From an uncultured Collinsella sp. (GTDB taxonomy: Bacteria > Actinomycetota > Coriobacteriia > Coriobacteriales > Coriobacteriaceae), in contig CAADUS010000096.1 in NCBI GenBank assembly GCA_900752275.1, forward strand, positions 1 to 5,053: 5,053 nucleotides of DNA. The letters are read 5' to 3'. The position numbers were made by a program, and so were the translations under genes. The notes beneath the pieces were generated by a model. The model worked only from the letters and a program-made list of their open reading frames with translations. It was not told the DNA's origin and did no database searches. This document shows positions 1-4,960 of this stretch, piece after piece; within the stretch, counting starts at the first letter, position 1, and the number at the start of each line of letters is the position of its first letter.

Positions 1-1159
1 AAAACCGGGCACGCTTGGCATCGGGCAGCTCGGGGATCTCGCAACGGCAGCGGTCGATGAACTCGTTATCCAGATCGAACGGCGCCAGGTCGGGATCGGG
101 GAACAGGCGATAGTCATCGGCCGTCTCCTTCACACGCATGACCACGGTGCGCTTGCGGCTGGGCTCCCAGTGGCGGGTCTCCTGGTAGATGATGCCGCCC
201 TCCTCGAGCACCTCGGCCTGGCGGCAAATCTCGTAGGCAAGGCCGTCATGCAGGCTCTTAAACGAGTTGAGGTTCTTGAGCTCGGTCTTGGTGCCCAGCT
301 TGGTCTCGCCGCGGCGGCGTAGCGACACGTTGCCGTCGCAGCGCATGGAGCCTTTCTCCATGGAGCAGTCCGAAATGCCCAGCGTCACAAAAATGCGGCG
401 GAGCTTCTCCATAAACAGGCGAGCCTCCTCGGGCGTACGCAAGTCGGGCTCAGTCACGAGCTCAATCAAAGGCGTGCCGCAGCGGTTGTAGTCGACGAGC
501 GACTCGGCAGCGGCGGTAATGCGGCCCTCGGCACCGCCCACGTGCACCATCTTGGCGGCGTCCTCCTCCATGTGGATGCGCAGGATGCGAATGGGAACCG
601 TGTAGGAACCGTCCTCGCGGCGCTCGGGCATCTGCAGGTTGGACGCATCGTAGCTGGCCAGGTGACCGGCGCGCTGGTTACCCTCGCGCATGGTCGACGT
701 CATGGACGTGGACAGGCCCTCGGCGTTGGCCGAAGCGCTCGCCAGGCTCTGGGCCTCGGCCTCACCAAACGCGCAGTCGGGGCGCTCGGCGGCACCGCGA
801 CCGGTCACGTCCAGGTCCAGGTGACCGTACATGGCAAAGGCGACCGGACCCTGCGTGGTCTGGAAGTTCTTGGCCATATCGGGATAGAAGTAGTGCTTGC
901 GGTAGAACATCGAGTGGCGCTGGATCTCGCAGTTGGTGGCGAGGCCGGCCTTGACGATGCTCTCGATGGCGCGTTTGTTGGGCACCGGCAGGGCGCCGGG
1001 CAGGCCCAGGCACACCGGGCACACATTGGCGTTGGGCTCGTCATCGTGGCTGAGTTTGCAGTTGCAAAACATCTTGGTATCGAGTGCGGTGAGCTCGGTG
1101 TGGATCTCCAGGCCGATCACGGCCTCCCAATCCTGCAGGACCTCGGAAAGCTCCTTCAT
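1..1159 (-). CDS. gatB: Glu-tRNA(Gln)/Asp-tRNA(Asn) amidotransferase subunit B, 3' end cut off by window edge
   Basis: GatB is the tRNA-binding and ATP-dependent kinase subunit of the cytoplasmic GatCAB complex. It activates the misacylated Glu (or Asp) on the tRNA so that ammonia from GatA can amidate it. The first 386 codons are visible and open; the family is usually about 475-500 residues, so the C-terminal helical/YqeY-like tRNA-binding part lies beyond the left edge. Visible hallmarks are GLEIHTEL (residues 16-23), a four-cysteine zinc site (C32, C34, C47, C50), YFYPD (90-94), HMEED (196-200), SLVDYNRCGTPLIE (220-233), TELKNLNSF (292-300) and a RVKETADDYRLFPDPDL stretch (342-358). The ATG is fixed by overlap with the gatA stop (TAATG) and by GGAGG nine bases upstream, inside the gatA end. 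Odd points are roughly 60 extra residues between about 121 and 185, and QTTQG where relatives have QISQYD or QISQFD. Identity is near certain. Confidence 0.97.
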   Translation of the reverse strand, partial: MKELSEVLQDWEAVIGLEIHTELTALDTKMFCNCKLSHDDEPNANVCPVCLGLPGALPVPNKRAIESIVKAGLATNCEIQRHSMFYRKHYFYPDMAKNFQTTQGPVAFAMYGHLDLDVTGRGAAERPDCAFGEAEAQSLASASANAEGLSTSMTSTMREGNQRAGHLASYDASNLQMPERREDGSYTVPIRILRIHMEEDAAKMVHVGGAEGRITAAAESLVDYNRCGTPLIELVTEPDLRTPEEARLFMEKLRRIFVTLGISDCSMEKGSMRCDGNVSLRRRGETKLGTKTELKNLNSFKSLHDGLAYEICRQAEVLEEGGIIYQETRHWEPSRKRTVVMRVKETADDYRLFPDPDLAPFDLDNEFIDRCRCEIPELPDAKRARF

Positions 1160-2673
1160 TACAGCTCGCCTCCCTTCCCGGCAAAATCGGGCGCGACGGA
1201 AAGCGCGGGCGCACCCGTGGCGGCATCGGCAAAACCGCGCTCCAGGGCGCGGGCAAACGTGAGCAGCTGACGGTCCTTAAACGCCGGACCCACCAGCTGG
1301 GCAGAAACGGGCAGCTGAGTATCCTCGCCCAGGCCGAGCGGCACCGAGATACCACCGTTGCCGCAAATGTTGAGCGAGATGGTGTACAGGTCCGAAAGGT
1401 ACATCTGCGTGGGGTCGCTAATCTCGCCAAACTTAAAGGCCGTGCGCGGCGAGGCGGGCATGAGGATGGTGTCCACCTTGGCATACGCGGCGTCGTAGTC
1501 CTGCGTGATGAGCGTGCGGGCCTTTTGCGCGGCGTAGTAATACTTGTCGTACACGCCCGAGCTCAGCAGGTAGGCGCCGAGCATCTGACGGCGCTTGGCC
1601 TCGGCACCAAAGCCGTGGGCACGCGACAGCGAACTCTGGTCGGACAGGTTGGCGCAGCTCTCCTCCTGATAGCCGTAGCGAATGCCGTCGAAACGTGCCA
1701 GGTTGGAGAACGCCTCGGCAGGGCCGATGACGTAGTAGGCGGCGATGGCGGCATCCAGGTGCGGCAGGTCGACCTCGACCAGCTCGGCGCCCTGGTTCTG
1801 CAGCTCCTGGGCGGCGCGCTGAACAGCGGCCTTGACCTCGGGCGTCAGGCCCTCGGCCTCCATAAACGCGGGGATGATGCCCACGCGCTTGCCCTCGATG
1901 CTGTCGTTGAGATGCTCGGAAAAGTCGACGGCGCAATCCTGGCTGGTGCAGTCGTACGGATCGTGGCCCGCGCCGGTAAGCGCGTTCATGGCCAGCGCGA
2001 CATCCTCGACCGTGCGGCCAAAGGGTCCCACCTGGTCGAGCGACGATCCAAAGGCCACCACGCCATAACGGCTCACGGCGCCATACGTGGGCTTAAAGCC
2101 CACCACGCCGCATAGCGACGCCGGCTGGCGAATGGAGCCGCCGGTGTCCGAGCCCAGCGAGAGCGCGACCTCGCCCGCGGCGACGGCAGCAGCGGAGCCA
2201 CCCGAGGAGCCGCCGGGCACGCGCTCGGTATCCCAAGGGTTGTTGGTGCGGTGGAACGCCGAGCTCTCGGTGGAGCTGCCAAAGGCAAACTCGTCCATGT
2301 TGGCCTTGCCCATGGGCAGGCAGCCGGCATCGAGCATGCGCTGGACACAGGTAGCGGTGTAGACGCTCTGGTAGTTCTCGAGCATGCGAGAAGCGCAGGT
2401 GGTGCGCGTGCCCACGAGGTTCATGTTGTCCTTAATGGCCAGCGGCACGCCCGCGAGCGGGGGCAGCGGCTTGCCTGCGGCACGGTCGGCATCCACGCGC
2501 GCGGCGGCCTCGAGCGCGAGCTCGGGCGCCACCTGCAGGAATGCCTGGACCCCGCCCTCGCGCGCCTCGATGGCGGCAAGGGAGGCCTTGGCCACCTCGG
2601 TAGCGGTAAAGTCGCCGGCGGCAACGCCTGCGGCGATCTGGGCGGCGGTAAGGGAATCGAAGCTTAGCGCCAT
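1159..2673 (-). CDS. gatA: Glu-tRNA(Gln)/Asp-tRNA(Asn) amidotransferase subunit A
   Basis: GatA is the glutaminase/amidase subunit of GatCAB. It hydrolyses glutamine and channels the ammonia to GatB. The protein is 504 residues, close to the usual 480-500, and complete. It has the full amidase signature: the catalytic lysine K81 in PLAIKDNMN, the Gly/Ser-rich loop PGGSSGGSAAAVAAG (153-167) with the cis-serine S156, and the nucleophile S180 in SDTGGSIRQPA. The spacings of 75 and 24 residues between these three equal those of Staphylococcus aureus GatA (K79, S154, S178, from memory). The downstream GVVGFKPTYG block is also present. The start ATG overlaps the gatC stop by one base (TAATG), with a GGGGGAG Shine-Dalgarno sequence about eight bases upstream; its own stop overlaps the gatB start the same way, implying translational coupling and equal subunit dosage. 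No defect is seen. Confidence 0.98.
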   Translation of the reverse strand: MALSFDSLTAAQIAAGVAAGDFTATEVAKASLAAIEAREGGVQAFLQVAPELALEAAARVDADRAAGKPLPPLAGVPLAIKDNMNLVGTRTTCASRMLENYQSVYTATCVQRMLDAGCLPMGKANMDEFAFGSSTESSAFHRTNNPWDTERVPGGSSGGSAAAVAAGEVALSLGSDTGGSIRQPASLCGVVGFKPTYGAVSRYGVVAFGSSLDQVGPFGRTVEDVALAMNALTGAGHDPYDCTSQDCAVDFSEHLNDSIEGKRVGIIPAFMEAEGLTPEVKAAVQRAAQELQNQGAELVEVDLPHLDAAIAAYYVIGPAEAFSNLARFDGIRYGYQEESCANLSDQSSLSRAHGFGAEAKRRQMLGAYLLSSGVYDKYYYAAQKARTLITQDYDAAYAKVDTILMPASPRTAFKFGEISDPTQMYLSDLYTISLNICGNGGISVPLGLGEDTQLPVSAQLVGPAFKDRQLLTFARALERGFADAATGAPALSVAPDFAGKGGEL

Positions 2674-2984
2674 TACTCGCTCTCCCCCTCTCCCAAAATG
2701 GACGGCACGCGGAAGTAGCGGTCGCGCGCGCTGCCGGCGTTTTCGAGCGCAACGTCGAGCGGCAGGTCGCGCTCGGGCTCGCGCAGGTCGTCGCCCATCA
2801 CGTTGGACAGGCTTCCGATGGGATGGAACGTGGGCTCCACGTCGGGCAAGTCATATTGCAGGACGGGCTCGAGCATCTGGACGGCGTCGTTCATGTAAGA
2901 CGTCATTTGGGTGAGCTCGTCATCGGTCAGTGCGATCTTTGCGTACTCGGCGATGCCGCGCACGTCTTTCTCGCTGAGTGCCAT
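2673..2984 (-). CDS. gatC: Glu-tRNA(Gln)/Asp-tRNA(Asn) amidotransferase subunit C
   Basis: GatC is the small scaffold that wraps around the GatA-GatB interface and stabilises the complex. With the start chosen here the protein is 103 residues, typical for the family (about 95-105). The family pattern is clear: an N-terminal LSEKDVRGIAEYAKIALTDD helix region (3-22), VEPTFHP in the middle (49-55), a DDLREPERD charged stretch (65-73) and the YFRVPSIL end (90-97). I chose the ATG at 2982-2984 rather than the in-frame ATG at 3000-3002. The inner one has a GGAAGGGAG Shine-Dalgarno sequence about five bases upstream and gives the family N-terminus; the outer one has no ribosome site. It is the first gene of gatC-gatA-gatB, and the gatC/gatA overlap is TAATG. 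Confidence 0.95.
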   Translation of the reverse strand: MALSEKDVRGIAEYAKIALTDDELTQMTSYMNDAVQMLEPVLQYDLPDVEPTFHPIGSLSNVMGDDLREPERDLPLDVALENAGSARDRYFRVPSILGEGESE

Positions 2985-3019
2985 AGGCGCTCCCTTCCGC
3001 ATAACAGTTAAACCGCTCT

Positions 3020-3025
3020 AGTATA
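3020..3025 (-). promoter_or_regulatory. Probable -10 box of the gatCAB promoter
   Basis: On the minus strand TATACT, one base from the TATAAT consensus, sits 35 bases upstream of the gatC start. It would put transcription start near 3013 and give a leader of about 28 bases, just enough for the Shine-Dalgarno sequence. The -35 region at 16-18 bp spacing (TGCTCC or a neighbour) is a poor match to TTGACA. A TG directly before the hexamer is one base out of position for an extended -10. It is the best promoter candidate in front of the operon. Confidence 0.5.
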
Positions 3026-3109
3026 CAGGGCAACGCCGGCTTGGAGCAGGCGCTTTACCCAAATGCAGCGAAAACGTAACGAGTGCGGCGGTTGGCAAGC
3101 GGCAGGCTG

Positions 3110-3130
3110 GCGGTTCTGCAGCAAAACCGC
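3110..3130. repeat. Small inverted repeat upstream of gatC
   Basis: GCGGTT (3110-3115) and AACCGC (3125-3130) pair perfectly around a nine-base loop containing CTGCAG. There is no T-run on either side, so it is not an intrinsic terminator. It lies in the repeat-rich gap between the sortase gene and gatC; GCGAAAAC also recurs here at 3068-3075 and 3141-3148. Function is unknown. Confidence 0.4.
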
Positions 3131-3161
3131 ACCGTCCATAGCGAAAACCGTCTCGCCCACA

Positions 3162-3226
3162 ACGAAAAGCATCACAACATTCGACGCTTTTCGTCAAAAT
3201 CGAGTTTTTCATCGAATGTTGTGATG
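3162..3226. repeat. Two interlocked perfect inverted repeats, REP-like intergenic element
   Basis: CATCACAACATTCGA (3170-3184) is perfectly repeated in inverse orientation at 3212-3226, a 15-bp stem around a 27-base loop. A second perfect pair, ACGAAAAGC (3162-3170) and GCTTTTCGT (3186-3194), has one arm inside the loop of the first and a loop containing the first pair's left arm. In RNA or cruciform DNA the two stems therefore interlock and would compete or form a pseudoknot. No T-tract follows on either strand, which argues against a simple terminator. The size, intergenic position and adjacent second palindrome resemble REP/MITE-type dispersed repeats. The 76-codon open frame through it (3018-3248) looks incidental. 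Confidence 0.7.
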
Positions 3227-3240
3227 GTTTGGAAGTCCCG

Positions 3241-3275
3241 ACCACCACAAAGGTGCCTGTCCCCTTTGTGGTGGT
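3241..3275. repeat. 13-bp perfect inverted repeat downstream of the sortase gene
   Basis: ACCACCACAAAGG (3241-3253) pairs perfectly with CCTTTGTGGTGGT (3263-3275) around the nine-base loop TGCCTGTCC. It starts 13 bases after the sortase stop codon, so it may cap or end that mRNA. Neither strand has a T-run after the stem, so an intrinsic terminator is doubtful. The core GGTGCCTGTCCCC is, to my recollection, a unit that recurs in intergenic palindromes of several bacteria; that is memory, not a search result. Confidence 0.7.
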
Positions 3276-3288
3276 TCTGAACGATGTC

Positions 3289-4239
3289 CTATGCCGAGGC
3301 CTTGGCCTTGCGGCGCTTACGGACCGCGTGGATCACGATGTCCAGCAGCAACAGCACAATGGCTACAACCGCGATGAGCACGGCAAACTCGCGCTTGCCC
3401 CAGTGGCGGCCGGCCAGCGACTTTTGCTTGTCTACGTCCTTCTTGTTGTACTTGGTGCGCACGCAATGCACCAGCAGGCGATGGTCGTTCACGCCGTAGG
3501 GCGTGCAGGTGACGAGCGTCACCTTGTCGGCGCCTGGCTCGATGGTCAGCGACTCCATCTCCTCGGGCAGCACCACCTCGGAGTCCACCATCTTGTAGGC
3601 GAGCGTCTTGCTCATGGTGTGTAGCAGCACCAGGTCGCCGGGCTCCAGCGAGTGGATGTCGTCGAACATGCTCAGGTTGCGCATGCCCGAGTGCGCGGTG
3701 AGCACGCAATGCGTCGAGGTGCCGCCCACTGGCAGGCTCGTGCCCTCCAGGTGGCCGACGCCCGCCATGAGGACCTCCTCGCTCGTGCCGTGGTAGATGG
3801 GCATGCTCACGTCGATGGAGGGGATCTCGACCCAGCTCATCATGGGGTCGCGGTCAAAGATGAGCTGCTGGGCGTAGGGCTCGATCTGGTCGGCGGGGAG
3901 CTCGGTAGCCTCGCCCGCCAGCTGCTCGTTAAAGGAGCGCGCCTGGAGCAGGATGCGCTCGCGCTCCTCGGCAGACAGCGCGTCCACGGTGCTGGATACC
4001 GTGCTGATCTGGTTGAACACGCCCGAGGCCTCGAGCCGGTCCAAGATCCACGGCCAGGTCATAAGGCCCACGCCAATAAGGATGATGACGATGGTGATGA
4101 GCCGGTCGGCCCAGCGCGGCAGTCGCTTGCGGCGGCGCTTGGACTTTGGTTGAGGTTTGGGCTGGAGTTCGGGTTGGGGGCTTGAGCCACCGTTGGCCGC
4201 GGCGTTATTGCTCTTCATATGTTTGGCGCCCTGCACCAT
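3289..4239 (-). CDS. srtC: Class C (pilin-type) sortase
   Basis: Class C sortases are membrane transpeptidases on the outer face. They cleave LPXTG-like signals and join pilin subunits through lysine, or attach surface proteins. The 316-residue product has a short cytoplasmic Pro/Lys/Arg-rich tail, a first membrane helix at about 47-65, an external coiled region (75-125), the sortase domain (about 135-265), a second membrane helix (285-304) and a final KRRKAK. The catalytic residues are H183 (LTAHSG), C245 (TLVTCTPYG) and R254 (NDHRLLV). PIYHGTSEEVLMAGVGHLEG (147-166) and the C-terminal membrane anchor are typical of class C. The canonical lid DPF/DPW motif is not obvious; EPY (120-122) or DPM (131-133) are the nearest. 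The start at 4237-4239 has AGGAG nine bases upstream; the next ATG (4216-4218) lacks one. The gene seems to be transcribed alone; its substrates may lie to the right of the window. Confidence 0.95.
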   Translation of the reverse strand: MVQGAKHMKSNNAAANGGSSPQPELQPKPQPKSKRRRKRLPRWADRLITIVIILIGVGLMTWPWILDRLEASGVFNQISTVSSTVDALSAEERERILLQARSFNEQLAGEATELPADQIEPYAQQLIFDRDPMMSWVEIPSIDVSMPIYHGTSEEVLMAGVGHLEGTSLPVGGTSTHCVLTAHSGMRNLSMFDDIHSLEPGDLVLLHTMSKTLAYKMVDSEVVLPEEMESLTIEPGADKVTLVTCTPYGVNDHRLLVHCVRTKYNKKDVDKQKSLAGRHWGKREFAVLIAVVAIVLLLLDIVIHAVRKRRKAKASA

Positions 4240-4277
4240 CGCCGGTCACTCCTCTACAACTCAAGTTGTCTAAACAA

Positions 4278-4283
4278 ATAATA
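4278..4283 (-). promoter_or_regulatory. Possible -10 box for the sortase gene
   Basis: TATTAT on the minus strand lies 38 bases upstream of the sortase start, in the only AT-rich stretch of the gap (4261-4290). No -35 hexamer resembling TTGACA is seen at 16-18 bp; GGCGCA occupies that place. It is supported only by position and the one hexamer. Confidence 0.25.
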
Positions 4284-4368
4284 GCCGATTAGCGAGCTCA
4301 TGCGCCGGACAACGCAAACTGACAGCATTGCGCGGCGCGAGCATGGGCCAGCATTTGCGTTTTCAAAA

Positions 4369-4398
4369 TGTCCCGAATCGGCGGGGCGATTCGGGATA
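4369..4398. repeat. Inverted repeat between the small-peptide gene and the sortase gene
   Basis: TCCCGAATCG (4371-4380) and CGATTCGGGA (4387-4396) pair perfectly around GCGGGG; one G-T and one T-A pair extend the stem to 4369/4398. On the minus strand it is followed by CATTTTGAAAAC, a weak T-run, so it could be a second, inefficient terminator shielding the sortase gene from upstream transcription. On the plus strand it abuts TACAAT, a possible -10 hexamer. Either role is inference; a protein-binding palindrome is also possible. Confidence 0.45.
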
Positions 4399-4472
4399 CA
4401 ATGTCAATAGGAAACGACGCACCCCGCGTAAGTGTTCGAAAGCGCAGGCGGCCTAGTTTTCTGGTTTTGTTA

Positions 4473-4500
4473 AATGCCCGGGCCTCTAACCCCGGGCATT
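4473..4500 (-). terminator. Intrinsic terminator of the small-peptide gene, possibly bidirectional
   Basis: AATGCCCGGG (4473-4482) pairs perfectly with CCCGGGCATT (4491-4500) around an eight-base loop. The hairpin begins one base after the TAA of the 50-codon gene. On the minus strand it leads into TTTAACAAAACC, a short U-tail; on the plus strand it leads into CTTATTTG. Both tails are modest, so it may stop transcription from either side. Confidence 0.65.
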
Positions 4501-4501
4501 C

Positions 4502-4654
4502 TTATTTGCGCTTGTTGCGGCGCAAATGCCTTCTACCGTCCGCACCGCGCGTGCGCCTACGGACCTTAAACCGAACCTCATACGAGTCAAGAAACGCGAT
4601 GACGAACGTGCCCACCGCCGCGAGGGCGGCGAGCGCGTTAAGGAATTTCAGCAT
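4502..4654 (-). CDS. Small single-pass membrane peptide with an arginine-rich tail, unknown function
   Basis: This is a 50-codon gene that I do not recognise by name. The ATG at 4652-4654 is preceded by a perfect GGAGGT six bases upstream, and the frame is closed one base before a hairpin terminator, which argues strongly that it is real. Residues 2-22 (LKFLNALAALAAVGTFVIAFL) form one hydrophobic helix. Residues 23-50 contain 13 Arg/Lys, ending RRHLRRNKRK, so the tail should stay in the cytoplasm with the N-terminus outward. The GTFVIAFL part recalls holin-like type I toxins, but there is no clear homology. A 22-bp SOS-box-like palindrome lies about 100 bases upstream, suggesting damage-induced expression, as for small SOS peptides such as TisB in E. 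coli. An upstream in-frame GTG at 4730-4732 would give 76 residues but has no ribosome site and overlaps the candidate -10 box. Toxicity or phage-derived origin is speculative. Confidence 0.7.
   Translation of the reverse strand: MLKFLNALAALAAVGTFVIAFLDSYEVRFKVRRRTRGADGRRHLRRNKRK
4504..4527. repeat. Inverted repeat covering the last codons of the small-peptide gene
   Basis: ATTTGCGC (4504-4511) pairs perfectly with GCGCAAAT (4520-4527) around an eight-base loop. It begins in the stop codon of the 50-codon gene and covers the last eight codons. With the terminator beside it, the mRNA would end in two stacked hairpins, which could protect the 3' end from exonucleases. Confidence 0.5.
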
Positions 4655-4710
4655 TTGGGGACCTCCGATCGAGTCGTCGGCCGCCCGCGCACGGGATACG
4701 TCGCAAGGGT

Positions 4711-4731
4711 ATTTTACTGCGAGCACTCGCA
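4711..4731 (-). promoter_or_regulatory. Candidate -10 box with an adjoining 14-bp palindrome
   Basis: On the minus strand TAAAAT (4711-4716) is a plausible -10 box for the small-peptide gene, 57 bases before its start codon. Immediately upstream, in what would be the -10/-35 spacer, lies TGCGAG-TG-CTCGCA (4718-4731), a perfect six-base inverted repeat suited to an operator. No good -35 hexamer is seen, as expected of a weak or activator-dependent promoter. It could also be chance. Confidence 0.35.
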
Positions 4732-4753
4732 CTTACAGCTGGTAAACGCAATA

Positions 4754-4775
4754 TTAGCAAACATCTGTTCGCTAA
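4754..4775 (-). promoter_or_regulatory. LexA/SOS-box-like operator
   Basis: A 22-bp near-perfect palindrome of form TTAGC-R-AACA-NN-TGTT-Y-GCTAA, symmetric at 18 of 22 positions. Its minus-strand core CGAACAGATGTTTG fits the Gram-positive SOS consensus CGAACRNRYGTTYC at all specified positions but the last, and the actinobacterial form CGAAC-N4-GTTCG with one change. A possible -10 box, TAATAT (4751-4756), overlaps its left end, so a bound repressor would cover the -10/-35 spacer. The only gene it can serve in this window is the 50-codon gene downstream. The LexA assignment rests on the motif alone. Confidence 0.6.
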
Positions 4776-4819
4776 CCATACGCCCGATCCTACGCGCAAC
4801 GGCGCTCCGGCTGCTATGT

Positions 4820-4860
4820 CCAAAAAGAACGGGGCAAACTCCAGTGCGGAGTCTGCCCCG
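4820..4860 (-). terminator. Intrinsic terminator of the gene at the right edge
   Basis: CGGGGCA (4830-4836) pairs with TGCCCCG (4854-4860); after one mismatch ACTCC (4838-4842) pairs with GGAGT (4848-4852), around a five-base loop. On the minus strand the stem is followed by TTCTTTTTGG (4829-4820), a clear U-tail. It lies about 100 bases after the stop codon of the partial gene to the right and separates it from the SOS-box-like region. Confidence 0.85.
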
Positions 4861-4923
4861 AAAAGAGAATGGCAAAGCAAGAACGTCGATGGACGAGAAA
4901 AGTGTCCGCAAGTCTCATGGCCA

Positions 4924-4953
4924 TCACATCCCACCTGCCGAGGGGATGGGTGA
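4924..4953. repeat. Imperfect hairpin just downstream of the right-edge gene
   Basis: TCACATCCC (4924-4932) pairs with GGGAT (4943-4947) and, after a two-base bulge, GTGA (4950-4953), around a ten-base loop. It begins a few bases after the stop codon at 4961-4963, has no T-tail and may only fold the 3' untranslated region. The stretch from 4864 to 4923 holds nothing else that I can support. Confidence 0.25.
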
Positions 4954-4960
4954 GCGAGCG

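Noticed and set aside
542..1270. A 242-codon plus-strand open frame opposite gatB/gatA, and another at 1525-2115
   Set aside because: They are antisense shadows of well-conserved gat genes in GC-rich DNA; the translations are low-complexity Gly/Val/Leu/His strings with no recognisable domain.
3000..3002. Upstream in-frame ATG as the gatC start
   Set aside because: It lacks a ribosome site and adds six residues not found in the family; the ATG at 2982-2984 has a good GGAAGGGAG site.
3018..3248. A 76-codon minus-strand frame upstream of gatC
   Set aside because: It runs through the inverted repeats and the gatC promoter region, has no convincing ribosome site, and the translation is not protein-like. 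It is better explained as repeat DNA.
4402..4407. A perfect TTGACA on the minus strand as a -35 box for the sortase gene
   Set aside because: At 16-18 bp downstream there is only CG-rich palindrome sequence (CCGCCG), so there is no matching -10, and the gene start is more than 160 bases away.
4404..4500. Identification of the plus-strand segment as a known RNA (SRP, 6S or tRNA-like because of GTTCGAAA)
   Set aside because: It lacks the conserved SRP GGAAG loop context, the 6S open-bubble form and a cloverleaf; the T-loop-like string is isolated.
4368..4745. A 125-codon plus-strand frame
   Set aside because: It spans two inverted repeats, a terminator and the antisense of the small-peptide gene, and has no ribosome site or recognisable composition.
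4638..4934. 98- and 65-codon minus-strand frames between the small-peptide gene and the right-edge gene
   Set aside because: They run across the terminator at 4820-4860 and the SOS-like palindrome, and have no Shine-Dalgarno sequence or family features.
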